From Anaerolineales bacterium UBA5797 (GTDB lineage Bacteria > Chloroflexota > Anaerolineae > Anaerolineales > Villigracilaceae), in assembly GCA_002418205.1 (NCBI GenBank), contig DIDP01000035.1, positions 11,587 to 75,586 on the forward strand: a stretch of 64,000 bases of DNA, written 5' to 3'. The notes beneath the pieces are model-generated. The model searched no databases, was not told the DNA's origin, and saw only the letters and a program-made list of their open reading frames with translations. The translations under genes were made by a program, and so were the position numbers. Each line of letters starts with the position of its first letter. The first letter of the stretch is position 1. Below, in pieces: positions 34,133 through 40,881 of this stretch.

Positions 34133-34175
34133 GGTCTCGATACGTCCCGCGAAAAGCGTGCGGGACTACTCGACC
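34133..34175. repeat. Family-1 palindromic repeat
   Basis: GGTCTCGATACGTCCCGC...GCGGGACTACTCGACC; a 7-base GTCCCGC/GCGGGAC inner stem is added to the outer arms. The remaining gap up to 34216 holds AACTTTTTCATAGGAACC, the ribosome-binding region of the sigma factor gene. Confidence 0.65.
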
Positions 34176-34216
34176 AACAAGGTTTGTTTGCAACTTTTTC
34201 ATAGGAACCGCATCTA

Positions 34217-34816
34217 ATGGATAAGACAATGCCGGACGACATTTCACTGGAAGCCCTCATCGCTGGAGACCGCGCCGAGTTTGCGCGTCTCGTGGATATG
34301 TATTCCGGCTCGATCTATCGTCTGGGTCTGCGAATGCTGGGCAGCCCGCAGGATGCGGAGGATGTGCTCCAGAACACCTTCATCAATGTCCTTACCCACA
34401 TCCAAAACTTCGAAGGTCGCTCCAGCCTGGCGACGTGGCTCTACCGCATCGCCGCCAACGAAGCGTTGATGTTGATCCGCAAAAAGAAGCCGGAAGTTAA
34501 CCTGGAGGATGTCGAGGGCGGGGACGAGGATGAAGATCTGAAGCCAACCCAATTCGTTGATTGGAGCGGGCTTCCGGAAGACGAATTACTTTCGGGCGAA
34601 GGCAAAAGCATCCTCGATGCCGCGATCCAGACCCTGCCCGAATCCCTGCGCATTGTTTTTCTGCTGCGCGATGTCGAAGGGTTGTCCATCAGGGAGACCG
34701 CCGAGGCGCTGCACCTGACCGAGACCAACGTCAAGACCCGTTTACTGCGTGCCCGCATGGCTTTGCGCGAAGGTTTGTCCACGTATTATGGTGAACGCTT
34801 TATCCGTGAGGAGTGA
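34217..34816 (+). CDS. ECF-type RNA polymerase sigma factor (SigW-like)
   Basis: 199 residues. Region 2 is recognisable (FARLVDMYSGSIYRLGLRMLGSPQDAEDVLQNTFINVLTHIQNFEGRSSLATWLYRIAANEALMLIR) with its -10 recognition helix, and region 4 is LPESLRIVFLLRDVEGLSIRETAEALHLTETNVKTRLLRARMALREGL. AGGAACC precedes the ATG. It is followed after 3 nt by a zinc-finger anti-sigma gene, so the pair forms a regulatory unit. Target promoters are not identifiable here. Confidence 0.95.
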   Translation: MDKTMPDDISLEALIAGDRAEFARLVDMYSGSIYRLGLRMLGSPQDAEDVLQNTFINVLTHIQNFEGRSSLATWLYRIAANEALMLIRKKKPEVNLEDVEGGDEDEDLKPTQFVDWSGLPEDELLSGEGKSILDAAIQTLPESLRIVFLLRDVEGLSIRETAEALHLTETNVKTRLLRARMALREGLSTYYGERFIREE

Positions 34817-34819
34817 GAG

Positions 34820-35086
34820 ATGAACGAACATGCCCACATGAATTGCGACGAGTTGCTGGGATCGCTGTCCGCGTACATCGACGGCGACCTCAGCCCCGAA
34901 CTCTGCCAGGAACTCGAAAAGCATCTGGCGGGATGCGACAACTGCCGCGTCGTTTTGAACACCACCAAACGGACCATCGATCTCGTGCAGACTCCCCTCG
35001 AAAAACCCGACCTGCCTGATGACGTGCGCGAACGCCTCTTCAAACGCCTCAACCTGGACCGATACCTGACCCAAAAACCCGGATAG
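34820..35086 (+). CDS. Zinc-finger anti-sigma factor (zf-HC2)
   Basis: 88 residues, no transmembrane helix. The zinc motif H35-x3-C39-x2-C42 is seen in LEKHLAGCDNCR, with C9 upstream at the start of the family's CDELLGSLSAYIDGDLSPELC segment. Such short ZAS-domain proteins bind and inhibit the sigma factor encoded just upstream, sometimes in response to thiol oxidation. The soluble form and the surrounding redox genes make a redox-sensing role plausible. Confidence 0.93.
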   Translation: MNEHAHMNCDELLGSLSAYIDGDLSPELCQELEKHLAGCDNCRVVLNTTKRTIDLVQTPLEKPDLPDDVRERLFKRLNLDRYLTQKPG

Positions 35087-35103
35087 TTTCCCACGCTGGA
35101 ACA

Positions 35104-35205
35104 TATCATTGCGAAGCAGTCTCCGTTACATCAGGGGATTGCTTCGTCGCCGCGTGGTTTCGATACCTTCGTACTCAACCAGCGGCTCCTCGCAATGACG
35201 CATGT
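35104..35205. repeat. Family-2 repeat with nested family-1 element
   Basis: Outer arms CATATCATTGCGAAGCAG...GCTCCTCGCAATGACG pair; inside is a GTGGTTTCGATACC...GTACTCAACCAG unit (35154-35192) of family 1. Lies between the anti-sigma and the steroid-reductase-like genes, which converge. Confidence 0.6.
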
Positions 35206-35210
35206 TTTCT

Positions 35211-35975
35211 TTACCAAACCCCAGGGATCAGGGCTCTTCTATCCACTGGATACTCTTTGAATTTCTCGTGATACCACTTGTGATGTGACCAGGCGCGCGG
35301 GGCGAGGTTGGCGAACGTCCAGATGGCAAACGTCAGCCCAGCCAGCGACCAGGTCGCGAGCGCCCAGCCGAACCATTCGAGGATCTCGCCAAAGTAATTG
35401 GGACACGAAACATATCGATACAGACCGCCATGGGGAATCTTGTAATCGGTCTCGCCGGGCTTGCGCAGTCCGCGCAGGGTGTTATCCGCCCAACGGTTAA
35501 TCACAAAGCCGGTAACGAACAATACAGCCCCAACGATAAAACGCGGATCGAGCAGCCAATCCGTCGTATAGCGCCCATCCGAAAAGTGGAAAATGTATCT
35601 GCCGTTCAAATAGGCATTCCCAAGGTTGAACACGACAGCCATGAGCGTTACGGTGACCGGCATCTTCTTTTTGCCATCGCGCAGGAGAAACGGATAGATG
35701 TATGAACGGTGAATGTAATGCGCTTCCCACATCAATAGAAAGATGATCGTTGTCAGGGTCTTGGGGGCGTCGCCGACAAGGAACATGACCGCCATTCCGA
35801 TCGCGGAGACCGATTCCATCACGAGCCAGCCCAGCCAGTTGGGGATATGCGGACCCCAGCCGCGCCGGAAGTGACGCCCGTAGGGGGCGGAGATGAAGAA
35901 CAATGCCACGAAAATCCCAACAGCAGATATAAGGCTGACGATGAGGATGATGCTGAACAAGTTGTGTTCAGTCAT
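35211..35975 (-). CDS. Steroid 5-alpha-reductase-like integral membrane protein
   Basis: 254 residues with about six transmembrane helices. The C-terminal half is the family signature: NTLRGLRKPGETDYKIPHGGLYRYVSCPNYFGEILEWFGWALATWS and YHEKFKEYPVDRRALIPGVW. Homologues reduce the C4-C5 double bond of steroids or related polyprenoids, or act as methyltransferase-like DUF1295 proteins; the substrate in a bacterium is uncertain. Its start overlaps the stop of the epimerase gene (ATGA, 35972-35975), so they are coexpressed. Confidence 0.88.
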   Translation of the reverse strand: MTEHNLFSIILIVSLISAVGIFVALFFISAPYGRHFRRGWGPHIPNWLGWLVMESVSAIGMAVMFLVGDAPKTLTTIIFLLMWEAHYIHRSYIYPFLLRDGKKKMPVTVTLMAVVFNLGNAYLNGRYIFHFSDGRYTTDWLLDPRFIVGAVLFVTGFVINRWADNTLRGLRKPGETDYKIPHGGLYRYVSCPNYFGEILEWFGWALATWSLAGLTFAIWTFANLAPRAWSHHKWYHEKFKEYPVDRRALIPGVW

Positions 35976-36949
35976 CGATTTCCCTTGTTATCCTCGAACC
36001 AGGCCAATGTATCAGCCAGGGTCTGGCGGAAGGGACGCGGCGCATACCCCAGATCGCGTGCGGCGCGGGCGTGGCTGACGTGACGATTGGAGTTCATGGC
36101 ATCGAGCATGGGACGCGTGTAGATCGGCTGGGAGCCGTTGATCTGTGCCAGCCTTGCCATGAGGGGTTGGGCAAGCTGCGCCAGCCAGATGGGGACGGTC
36201 AGGCGCGGCGCAGGGATTCCTGTGATCTCTGCCGTCATCCGGGCAACCTCCCGCACGGAATGCCAGTGACCGGAGAGGATGTACCGGCTGCCGCGCACGG
36301 CGACCTGTTCCGCTTTGATGGCGCCGTCCACCACATCACGCACATCCACCCAATCGTAGCCGCCGCGCACCAATGCAGGGATGCGTCCGCTGGCGAGCAG
36401 TTGCAGTGCCTGCCCGAAGTAGGAGGGGCGGAAGTCGAAGGGTCCGGCGATGGCGGTGGGGATGATGATAACGGTATCCAGCCCGAGGTCCACGGAACGA
36501 CGCGCTTCTGTCTCCGCCGCGGCTTTGGAGCGTTCGTACGGCGGGATGTGGTCGCCGGTGAGCAAGCGCCGGTCTTCATCCAATGGCTGGTCGAAAGGCG
36601 CGTGGGCATAGGCGTGGATGGAGCCGAAATGGATCAGCCGCCGCACGTTGCTGCGCAGGCAGGCATCGATGACGTTGCGCGTGCCGGTGACGTTGATGCG
36701 TTCGAGTTCGTCCCAGTCATCCATGTTGATGGAGATGGAGCTGGCGAGATGATAAACAACCTCGACACCGCGGAAGGCATGCCCGAGGGAGGCCGGGTCG
36801 GTGAGGTCGGCGGAGACGGTCTCGACATCCAGACCTTCGAGGGCGCGGCGGTCATGATGCACCAGCGCGCGGACAGGGCGCCCCTGCGCGAGCAGGGCGC
36901 GTACCAGATTGCCGCCGACCAGTCCCGATGCGCCTGTGATTAGGATCAT
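35972..36949 (-). CDS. NAD-dependent epimerase/dehydratase (extended SDR)
   Basis: 325 residues from the ATG at 36949. The Rossmann GxxGxxG is ITGASGLVGGNLV at the N-terminus; further signs are VYHLASSISINM, NVTGTRNVIDAC and a YxxxK in PPYERSKAAAE. The family reduces or epimerises nucleotide sugars, or, in the related 3-beta-HSD and dihydroflavonol-reductase group, steroids and flavonoids. The adjacent steroid-reductase-like gene is consistent with a steroid/isoprenoid role. The frame open to 37036 adds residues not seen in the family. Confidence 0.88.
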   Translation of the reverse strand: MILITGASGLVGGNLVRALLAQGRPVRALVHHDRRALEGLDVETVSADLTDPASLGHAFRGVEVVYHLASSISINMDDWDELERINVTGTRNVIDACLRSNVRRLIHFGSIHAYAHAPFDQPLDEDRRLLTGDHIPPYERSKAAAETEARRSVDLGLDTVIIIPTAIAGPFDFRPSYFGQALQLLASGRIPALVRGGYDWVDVRDVVDGAIKAEQVAVRGSRYILSGHWHSVREVARMTAEITGIPAPRLTVPIWLAQLAQPLMARLAQINGSQPIYTRPMLDAMNSNRHVSHARAARDLGYAPRPFRQTLADTLAWFEDNKGNR

Positions 36950-37076
36950 GGATGAACCTTTTGGGTCAAGTTTGCTAACACTGGGCGGATGGCAAAGTTG
37001 CTTTCCTGCCCAAAATGGATATAAACTCACCCCCAAGCCGTTACATGCATAACCGTGCGCAAGCGGATTTTTGCCC

Positions 37077-37082
37077 TATACT
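37077..37082 (+). promoter_or_regulatory. -10 box of the second OsmC gene, leaderless arrangement
   Basis: TATACT with 6 nt before the ATG at 37089 and no Shine-Dalgarno. The ATG at 37083 is too close to the box for translation to begin there, which favours 37089. Confidence 0.5.
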
Positions 37083-37088
37083 ATGGGC

Positions 37089-37493
37089 ATGGCAACCGAT
37101 ACCGTACAACTCAACTGGAACCCCGAAGAGCAGTTCGTCCTCAGCGATGTGGAGGATTACAGGATCAAGATGAAGCGCCCCGGCGGCGTCAAACCTTCGG
37201 ACATGCTGATGATGGCATTGATCGGCTGTTCGTCTGTGGACGTGGTCGAGATCCTGCACAAGCAGAGGCAGGACCTGCGAGAACTGAAGGTCACCGCCGA
37301 AAGCACGCAGGATGAAGACCCGCCCTGGCGCTTCCGCAGCATCCACATCCATTATCGAGCCGTTGGCAGGGGCATCGATCTGGAAAAGCTCGGCAAGGCG
37401 ATCAAGATCAGCGAGGAGAAATATTGCTCGGTGTATGCGACCTTGAAGGATGCGATCGAGATCACACACGATTATGAGGTGGTCGAGGGGTAA
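37089..37493 (+). CDS. OsmC-family protein
   Basis: 134 residues. The segments KPSDMLMMALIGCSSVDVVEIL and SEEKYCSVYATLKDAIEITHDYEV carry the two catalytic cysteines of the OsmC/Ohr family, with the N-terminal beta segment (DTVQLNWNPEEQFVLSDVEDYRIKM). Peroxidase activity on organic hydroperoxides is the expected function. It is not close in sequence to the OsmC protein at 33540. It is followed by a bidirectional terminator facing the rhodanese gene. Confidence 0.9.
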   Translation: MATDTVQLNWNPEEQFVLSDVEDYRIKMKRPGGVKPSDMLMMALIGCSSVDVVEILHKQRQDLRELKVTAESTQDEDPPWRFRSIHIHYRAVGRGIDLEKLGKAIKISEEKYCSVYATLKDAIEITHDYEVVEG

Positions 37494-37525
37494 TCCGCAG
37501 ATCACACGGATTTCGCAGACAGCAA

Positions 37526-37553
37526 AAACTCCGAAGCGATCACTTCGGAGTTT
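37526..37553. terminator. Bidirectional terminator between OsmC and rhodanese genes
   Basis: AAACTCCGAAG (37526-37536) pairs perfectly with CTTCGGAGTTT (37543-37553) across a 6-nt loop. T-rich tails are present on both strands. Confidence 0.85.
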
Positions 37554-37633
37554 CGATATTTATCTCATCCTGAACCATTCGACAAACCCGGGGTGGACTC
37601 CTTGACGGGTCTCAGCCGATGTGTGGCGGGATC

Positions 37634-37975
37634 CTATTTCTTTGTTGTAAATCCATTCCCCGACCAGTTCAGCATGCCGCCCTTCATGTTGACGGCGTTG
37701 TAGCCCGCGCGGACCAGCACCTTCGTTGCGGAGCGGCTGCGGTTGCCCGAGGCGCACACACAGACGATCTCCCTGTCTTTGGGCAGTTCCTTCAGCCGCC
37801 GACCCAGTTCGTTCAACGGGATCAGTTTCGCGCCGGTGATGTGACCCGTGCGGAATTCGTCCGGCTGGCGCACATCCAGCACGAGGGGTCGTTTGGGTTG
37901 TTTCAATTTGTCGTTCAATTCTGCCGCGCTGACCGAGGGCAGGGGCGGTCCGAACAGGGATTGCAACAGGTTCAC
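37634..37975 (-). CDS. Rhodanese-like domain protein
   Basis: 113 residues, starting at GTG with TAGGAGAG upstream. The active-site loop CASGNRS is visible, with the CDC25/rhodanese segments RPLVLDVRQPDEFRTGHITGAKLIPLNEL and GYNAVNMKGGMLNWSGNG. A sulfurtransferase or regulatory phosphatase-like fold; the six-residue loop fits sulfur transfer from thiosulfate. It is near the OsmC and redox genes. Confidence 0.92.
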   Translation of the reverse strand: MNLLQSLFGPPLPSVSAAELNDKLKQPKRPLVLDVRQPDEFRTGHITGAKLIPLNELGRRLKELPKDREIVCVCASGNRSRSATKVLVRAGYNAVNMKGGMLNWSGNGFTTKK

Positions 37976-38200
37976 GCCGGTCTCTCCTAAAGTTGGTATA
38001 GGTATTTACCGCTTGTCTCATAAATAACCTGAACTTTTCAAATGCTTTTGCAGGTTGAAATTCAAATTTTGAGTTTGGATAATTATGCGGCACTCTGTAG
38101 ATGCAGGGGGACGCAAAAAGTTGCAGGGAGGCAGGTCATCGGTCCGCGTGAGGCGGGTTTTCGTCGTCATCGTTCCCCAGAGGAGAGGCTGGTGGTGCCG

Positions 38201-38509
38201 CTATCCCTCGTTCAGGAGGTCCCGCCCTTTGAAATAATCGGAGACCGCCAGGTCGAAGGGACGTTTGCCCTGCGCGGCGGCATCCGCTTCGTATCGGGCG
38301 CGGACCTCGGGGTCTGCCAGCGCGGACCGGGCATATGCCACCGCCCGTTTGAAACGCCGACGGTGCGCCTGCTGCGCCTCGCTCCATTGCACGTTGGACA
38401 TATCCGGCTTTTTGATGAGGGTCTGCCTGCCGTACATGTAACGGAAGGTGAAATTGGCGATCGAGCCGTGCAATTTGTTGATGATGGGGTTAAGGTGGAT
38501 TTTCGCCAT
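38201..38509 (-). CDS. Conserved-looking hypothetical protein
   Basis: 102 residues; family not recognised. The N-terminus MAKIHLNPIINKLHGSIANFTFRYMYGRQTLIKKPDM is rich in basic and aromatic residues, and the rest (AQQAHRRRFKRAVAYARSALADPEVRARYEADAAAQGKRPFDLAVSDYFKG) is helical and charged, reminiscent of a DNA- or RNA-binding helix pair. No signal peptide. Only a weak ribosome binding site. The stretch between it and the rhodanese gene (37976-38200) has no clear signal. Confidence 0.6.
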   Translation of the reverse strand: MAKIHLNPIINKLHGSIANFTFRYMYGRQTLIKKPDMSNVQWSEAQQAHRRRFKRAVAYARSALADPEVRARYEADAAAQGKRPFDLAVSDYFKGRDLLNEG

Positions 38510-38853
38510 TGTTGCTCTTTCATTGGTAGGGGGATGTCAGGGAGTGCTCAAGAATTCCTGTACTCATCCTGTACTGACCGCTGGGGATGGCCAAGGAATG
38601 ACCATGGGATGGTGGCTGGACGGGATTCGTTTTGTGGGGAGAGTCCCTGGGGGGCGTGAGTATTATCATAATTCCCGTCCGAATTGACAAGAATATGGCT
38701 CGACAGAACCGTTAGTTCCCCCCCTTGCAAACCTGACAGGTCGGGAAAAGACAAAGGCTCATCGGCAAAAGTGGCAGGGGACAACTGTCACCTCATTGCA
38801 CGGATCCCATCCCTGAACGAAAATGTCTCATGCTTCAATGCTATAATTGACCC
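38510..38853. other. 344-nt gap without a convincing gene
   Basis: GT- and G-rich sequence with short direct repeats (CCTGTACTCATCCTGTACTGACC, TGGGATGGTGGC) but no good start, ribosome binding site or conserved frame. A -10 box TATAAT lies at 38842-38847 at the right end, serving the next gene. No RNA motif was recognised. Confidence 0.4.
38842..38847 (+). promoter_or_regulatory. -10 box of the 38854 gene, leaderless arrangement
   Basis: Extended TGCTATAAT with 6 nt between the box and the ATG at 38854; no Shine-Dalgarno. Confidence 0.6.
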
Positions 38854-39093
38854 ATGGACGCCAATTTCGGCATCAAGATGTACCGTGAGCGTTGGAAAGC
38901 CATCGAGGAAATCGAACGGGAGGAACTGCGCGCCCTGTCCCCAGATGGACATTGGAAGCAGATCAACTCTTTATTTCAGTTCGGTTCGCTGCTTGGCTTG
39001 ACCCACGGCGATGATGGCGAAAAGGATGTGTTTCTGCGTTGGGCGAAATTGAAGGATATTCACGAACAGAAGCAAGTTGACAAACTCAAATAA
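38854..39093 (+). CDS. Small hypothetical protein
   Basis: 79 residues, charged, with segments MDANFGIKMYRERWKAIEEIEREEL and HWKQINSLFQFGSLLGLTHGDDGEKDVFLRWAKLKDI. Family not recognised. Its promoter suggests a leaderless mRNA. It converges on the PIN/AbrB cassette; a strong hairpin (39118-39143) separates them. Confidence 0.65.
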   Translation: MDANFGIKMYRERWKAIEEIEREELRALSPDGHWKQINSLFQFGSLLGLTHGDDGEKDVFLRWAKLKDIHEQKQVDKLK

Positions 39094-39117
39094 AAACTCC
39101 GAAGTCAGATAAAAAAA

Positions 39118-39143
39118 GGATGTGACTGTTAATAGTCACATCC
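39118..39143 (-). terminator. Strong terminator at the end of the toxin-antitoxin array
   Basis: GGATGTGACT (39118-39127) pairs perfectly with AGTCACATCC (39134-39143). On the minus strand it is followed by seven T. It ends the minus-strand transcription that comes from herA and the toxin-antitoxin modules. Confidence 0.85.
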
Positions 39144-39176
39144 AAAATTTGATAGGCATCTGTATTTTTTCACTCA

Positions 39177-39260
39177 TCAAAACCCAAACTCCTTCCAAAA
39201 CTCCTCATCATACCTCCTCGACTCCCCTGCGGGCAGGCAGCGGCACAGGTTACATCATTC
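39177..39260 (-). pseudogene. herA 3'-tail copy C (degenerate)
   Basis: Read on the minus strand, the segment encodes SRRYDEEFWKE-FGF followed by TGA (39177-39179), the counterpart of SRRYDDEFWKELLG...KELGF at the end of herA. The upstream part VPLPARR is out of frame with it, and a CCTGC-GG-GCAGG palindrome (39226-39237) lies in the break. A deletion joins WKE to FGF. It directly follows the PIN toxin stop. Confidence 0.7.
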
Positions 39261-39677
39261 CAGGTACTTATCTACAAATTCCCGCGGCTTCAAGACCTGA
39301 ATTCCCTGATATCCAGATGCTTTTAGCAGATGTTTATCTCCGCTGATGATGACCCTGCTTCCACTTGCCAGCGCACAGGCAAAGAACTTGTCATCGTCGG
39401 GGTCTTCACAAACTGGCTCCTTCAGGACCGCCGATTTGTATACCTTTGCATGTTCGAGAACGAAGTTCAGGATTGGCATGAGGTCAACGGCGGGATGTTC
39501 CTCCCCGAGTATCTCTCCAACCCGCCGATATTCATCCAATATTTCCTGCGAAACAACCATTTCGAAGCCGCCCGACTGCCAGGCTTTGAGGATTTGATAG
39601 GGAGGTCCGCTGAAGAAAATGCCCGAGACGAACACATTCGTGTCCATCACGACCTTCAAATCCAGGACGACCTTCAT
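39255..39677 (-). CDS. PIN-domain ribonuclease toxin
   Basis: 140 residues. PIN-domain acidic residues: VVMDTNVFVSGIFF (first Asp), VSQEILDEY, DPDDDKFFACALASGSRVIISGDKHLL. This arrangement is that of the PIN-family toxin of type II modules, a Mg-dependent RNase. The start codon overlaps the antitoxin stop (ATGA, 39674-39677). The ATG at residue 11 (MDTN) is a reasonable alternative start. Confidence 0.9.
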   Translation of the reverse strand: MKVVLDLKVVMDTNVFVSGIFFSGPPYQILKAWQSGGFEMVVSQEILDEYRRVGEILGEEHPAVDLMPILNFVLEHAKVYKSAVLKEPVCEDPDDDKFFACALASGSRVIISGDKHLLKASGYQGIQVLKPREFVDKYLE

Positions 39678-39937
39678 TTACGCCCTCGCGCTTTGGCTAT
39701 GGCGGTTTCAATATCCTTCTTCTTCAACCCAGCCGCCTTCGCCTGCGTGCGCGCTTGTTGAATAAGTTCAGCAAACTCGCCCAAGTCCGGCGGTTCAATC
39801 GCTTTCAGGATGATGACATCCGCGTCACCTACAACAACAAACTGTGCGCCTTCTTCCAGCTTGAGTCTTTTGCGAATCGTTTCAGGGATGACAACCTGTC
39901 CCTTCGATGACATGCGTGTGGTGGCTAGTGCATCCAT
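39674..39937 (-). CDS. AbrB/SpoVT (MazE-like) antitoxin
   Basis: 87 residues. N-terminal SpoVT-AbrB swapped-hairpin domain: TTRMSSKGQVVIPETIRKRLKLEEGAQFVVVGDADVIILKAI, followed by a helical, lysine-rich C-terminus that would bind the toxin. AAAGGAGAG precedes the ATG. Cotranscribed with the PIN toxin by an ATGA overlap; a palindrome overlaps its promoter and should serve as operator. Confidence 0.92.
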   Translation of the reverse strand: MDALATTRMSSKGQVVIPETIRKRLKLEEGAQFVVVGDADVIILKAIEPPDLGEFAELIQQARTQAKAAGLKKKDIETAIAKARGRK

Positions 39938-39948
39938 AATCTCTCCTT

Positions 39949-39967
39949 TCTTACTGGTAAGATTATA
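39949..39967 (-). promoter_or_regulatory. Promoter and palindromic operator of the AbrB/PIN module
   Basis: TCTTAC and GTAAGA (39949-39962) form a 14-nt palindrome with a 2-nt centre, overlapping a TATAAT box (39962-39967, minus strand). It is close before the AAAGGAG site, a usual place for antitoxin autorepression. Confidence 0.6.
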
Positions 39968-39977
39968 ACACGGAAGC

Positions 39978-40148
39978 CTAAAATCCCAACTCCTTCCCCG
40001 CCTTTGGCGGGACAGGCAAATTCTGCTCCTAAAAGCCCAAGTCTTTCATATTCTGTGCTTCGCTTCGCTTTTCCTTCCCTCCCAACAACTCCTTCCAAAA
40101 CTCCTCGTCATACCTTCTTGACCGCACGGGCAACGGCATCGGGACTCC
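39978..40148 (-). pseudogene. herA 3'-tail copy B, still in frame
   Basis: Minus-strand frame 40148-40029 encodes 39 residues beginning GVPMPLPVRSRRYDEEFW and ending QNMKDLGF before TAG, very close to the last 39 residues of HerA (GVPMPLPVRSRRYDDEFW ... QNLKELGF). The following 3' region is also shared, including CCCGCC-TTT-GGCGGG (39997-40011) and a second GKELGF plus stop (39978-39998). Divergence is mostly substitutions that keep the frame. The promoter of the AbrB/PIN module begins right after it. Confidence 0.75.
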
Positions 40149-40165
40149 CCAACGAGCAAATAAAA

Positions 40166-40208
40166 ACACCATGAAAATCGAAAGTCTCATGTTCGAATTT
40201 CATGGTGT
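40166..40208 (-). terminator. Terminator of the brnTA operon
   Basis: ACACCATGAAA (40166-40176) pairs perfectly with TTTCATGGTGT (40198-40208). On the minus strand it ends in TTTTTATTTG. Tail copy B starts directly downstream. Confidence 0.85.
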
Positions 40209-40215
40209 CCATTAA

Positions 40216-40503
40216 TTATCCTCCGCTTGGTAGGTGACGTGACTTGAAATCCTGTTCAATCCGTTCCTGTAAAAATATCTTGATCAGGGATTGATACGGC
40301 ACATCGCGCTCGTTTGCCATTTGGCGTAGGGCATCCAAAAGCGATTCGGGTAGGCGGAGTGAAATCGCCTTGGTGGAAGGTTTCAAATTGGGAAATAGCA
40401 CCCGCTCAGCGCTGCCCCAGTTCAGGTATTCGGAGGAATCGTTCTCGCTCCAAAATTCCCGTTCTTCGTCTTCATTCTTGAAATTAGGAATCGGCTTGCT
40501 CAT
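40216..40503 (-). CDS. brnA: BrnA-like ribbon-helix-helix antitoxin
   Basis: 95 residues. The N-terminal half (PNFKNEDEEREFWSENDSSEYLNWGSA) is the acidic segment typical of BrnA/CopG antitoxins that wraps the toxin; the C-terminal half is a ribbon-helix-helix (TKAISLRLPESLLDALRQMANERDVPYQSLIKIFLQERIE). It overlaps the end of brnT by 20 nt, so the toxin comes first as in known brnTA operons. Confidence 0.85.
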   Translation of the reverse strand: MSKPIPNFKNEDEEREFWSENDSSEYLNWGSAERVLFPNLKPSTKAISLRLPESLLDALRQMANERDVPYQSLIKIFLQERIEQDFKSRHLPSGG

Positions 40504-40783
40504 AGATTTTGCGCTCCTTCTTGCTCATGTCGCGGGTAGAGATCACACGGATTTTATCTTCACGGACGGTAAACGCAATGAATAACCGTCTGCCAGCGAT
40601 GGTATGACCGAGTACATAATATCGCGGCTCATCTTGAGAATGGGCATCATCAGACTGGAGCAGGAGTGGCAGGTTGAAGAACACTTCTTCACATTCACTT
40701 GCCAACACCTCGTGCTTTTCCCAGTTCTTGTCTCGATTGTTTTCATCCCAATCAAAGCCCCTGAGTTGACTCAGGTCAATCAT
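40484..40783 (-). CDS. brnT: BrnT-like ribonuclease toxin
   Basis: 99 residues. Family segments: GFDWDENNRDKNWEKHEVLASECEEVFFNLPLLL, YYVLGHTIAGRRLFIAFTVREDKIRVISTRDMSKKERKIYEQ. BrnT is a RelE-fold RNase counteracted by BrnA. A perfect palindrome with a -10 box lies directly before the start codon; there is no Shine-Dalgarno, so a leaderless mRNA is likely. Confidence 0.9.
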   Translation of the reverse strand: MIDLSQLRGFDWDENNRDKNWEKHEVLASECEEVFFNLPLLLQSDDAHSQDEPRYYVLGHTIAGRRLFIAFTVREDKIRVISTRDMSKKERKIYEQADS

Positions 40784-40787
40784 GGCT

Positions 40788-40806
40788 GTATATTACCATA
40801 ATATAC
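40788..40806 (-). promoter_or_regulatory. Palindromic operator/promoter of brnTA
   Basis: GTATATTA-CCA-TAATATAC is a perfect 8+3+8 inverted repeat. On the minus strand it contains TAATAT, which lies 6 nt before the ATG. It is a natural site for BrnA autorepression. Confidence 0.65.
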
Positions 40807-40830
40807 AAAGGAAGGTCAACTATCTTCATA

Positions 40831-40873
40831 TCAGAATCCCAACTCCTTCCCCGCCTTTGGCGGGACAGGCAAA
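40831..40873 (-). repeat. Second KELGF copy and mini-palindrome after the herA stop
   Basis: Behind the true herA stop (40882-40884), the minus strand has CCCGCC-TTT-GGCGGG (40850-40864) followed by codons GKELGF and TGA (40831-40851). The same pair of elements follows tail copy B at 39978-40011. Confidence 0.65.
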
Positions 40874-40881
40874 CTCTGCTC

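Noticed and set aside
37560..38093. 177-residue minus-strand frame across the rhodanese gene
   Set aside because: The rhodanese motif is in another frame of the same strand, and the long frame has low-complexity, Arg-rich, shadow-type composition.
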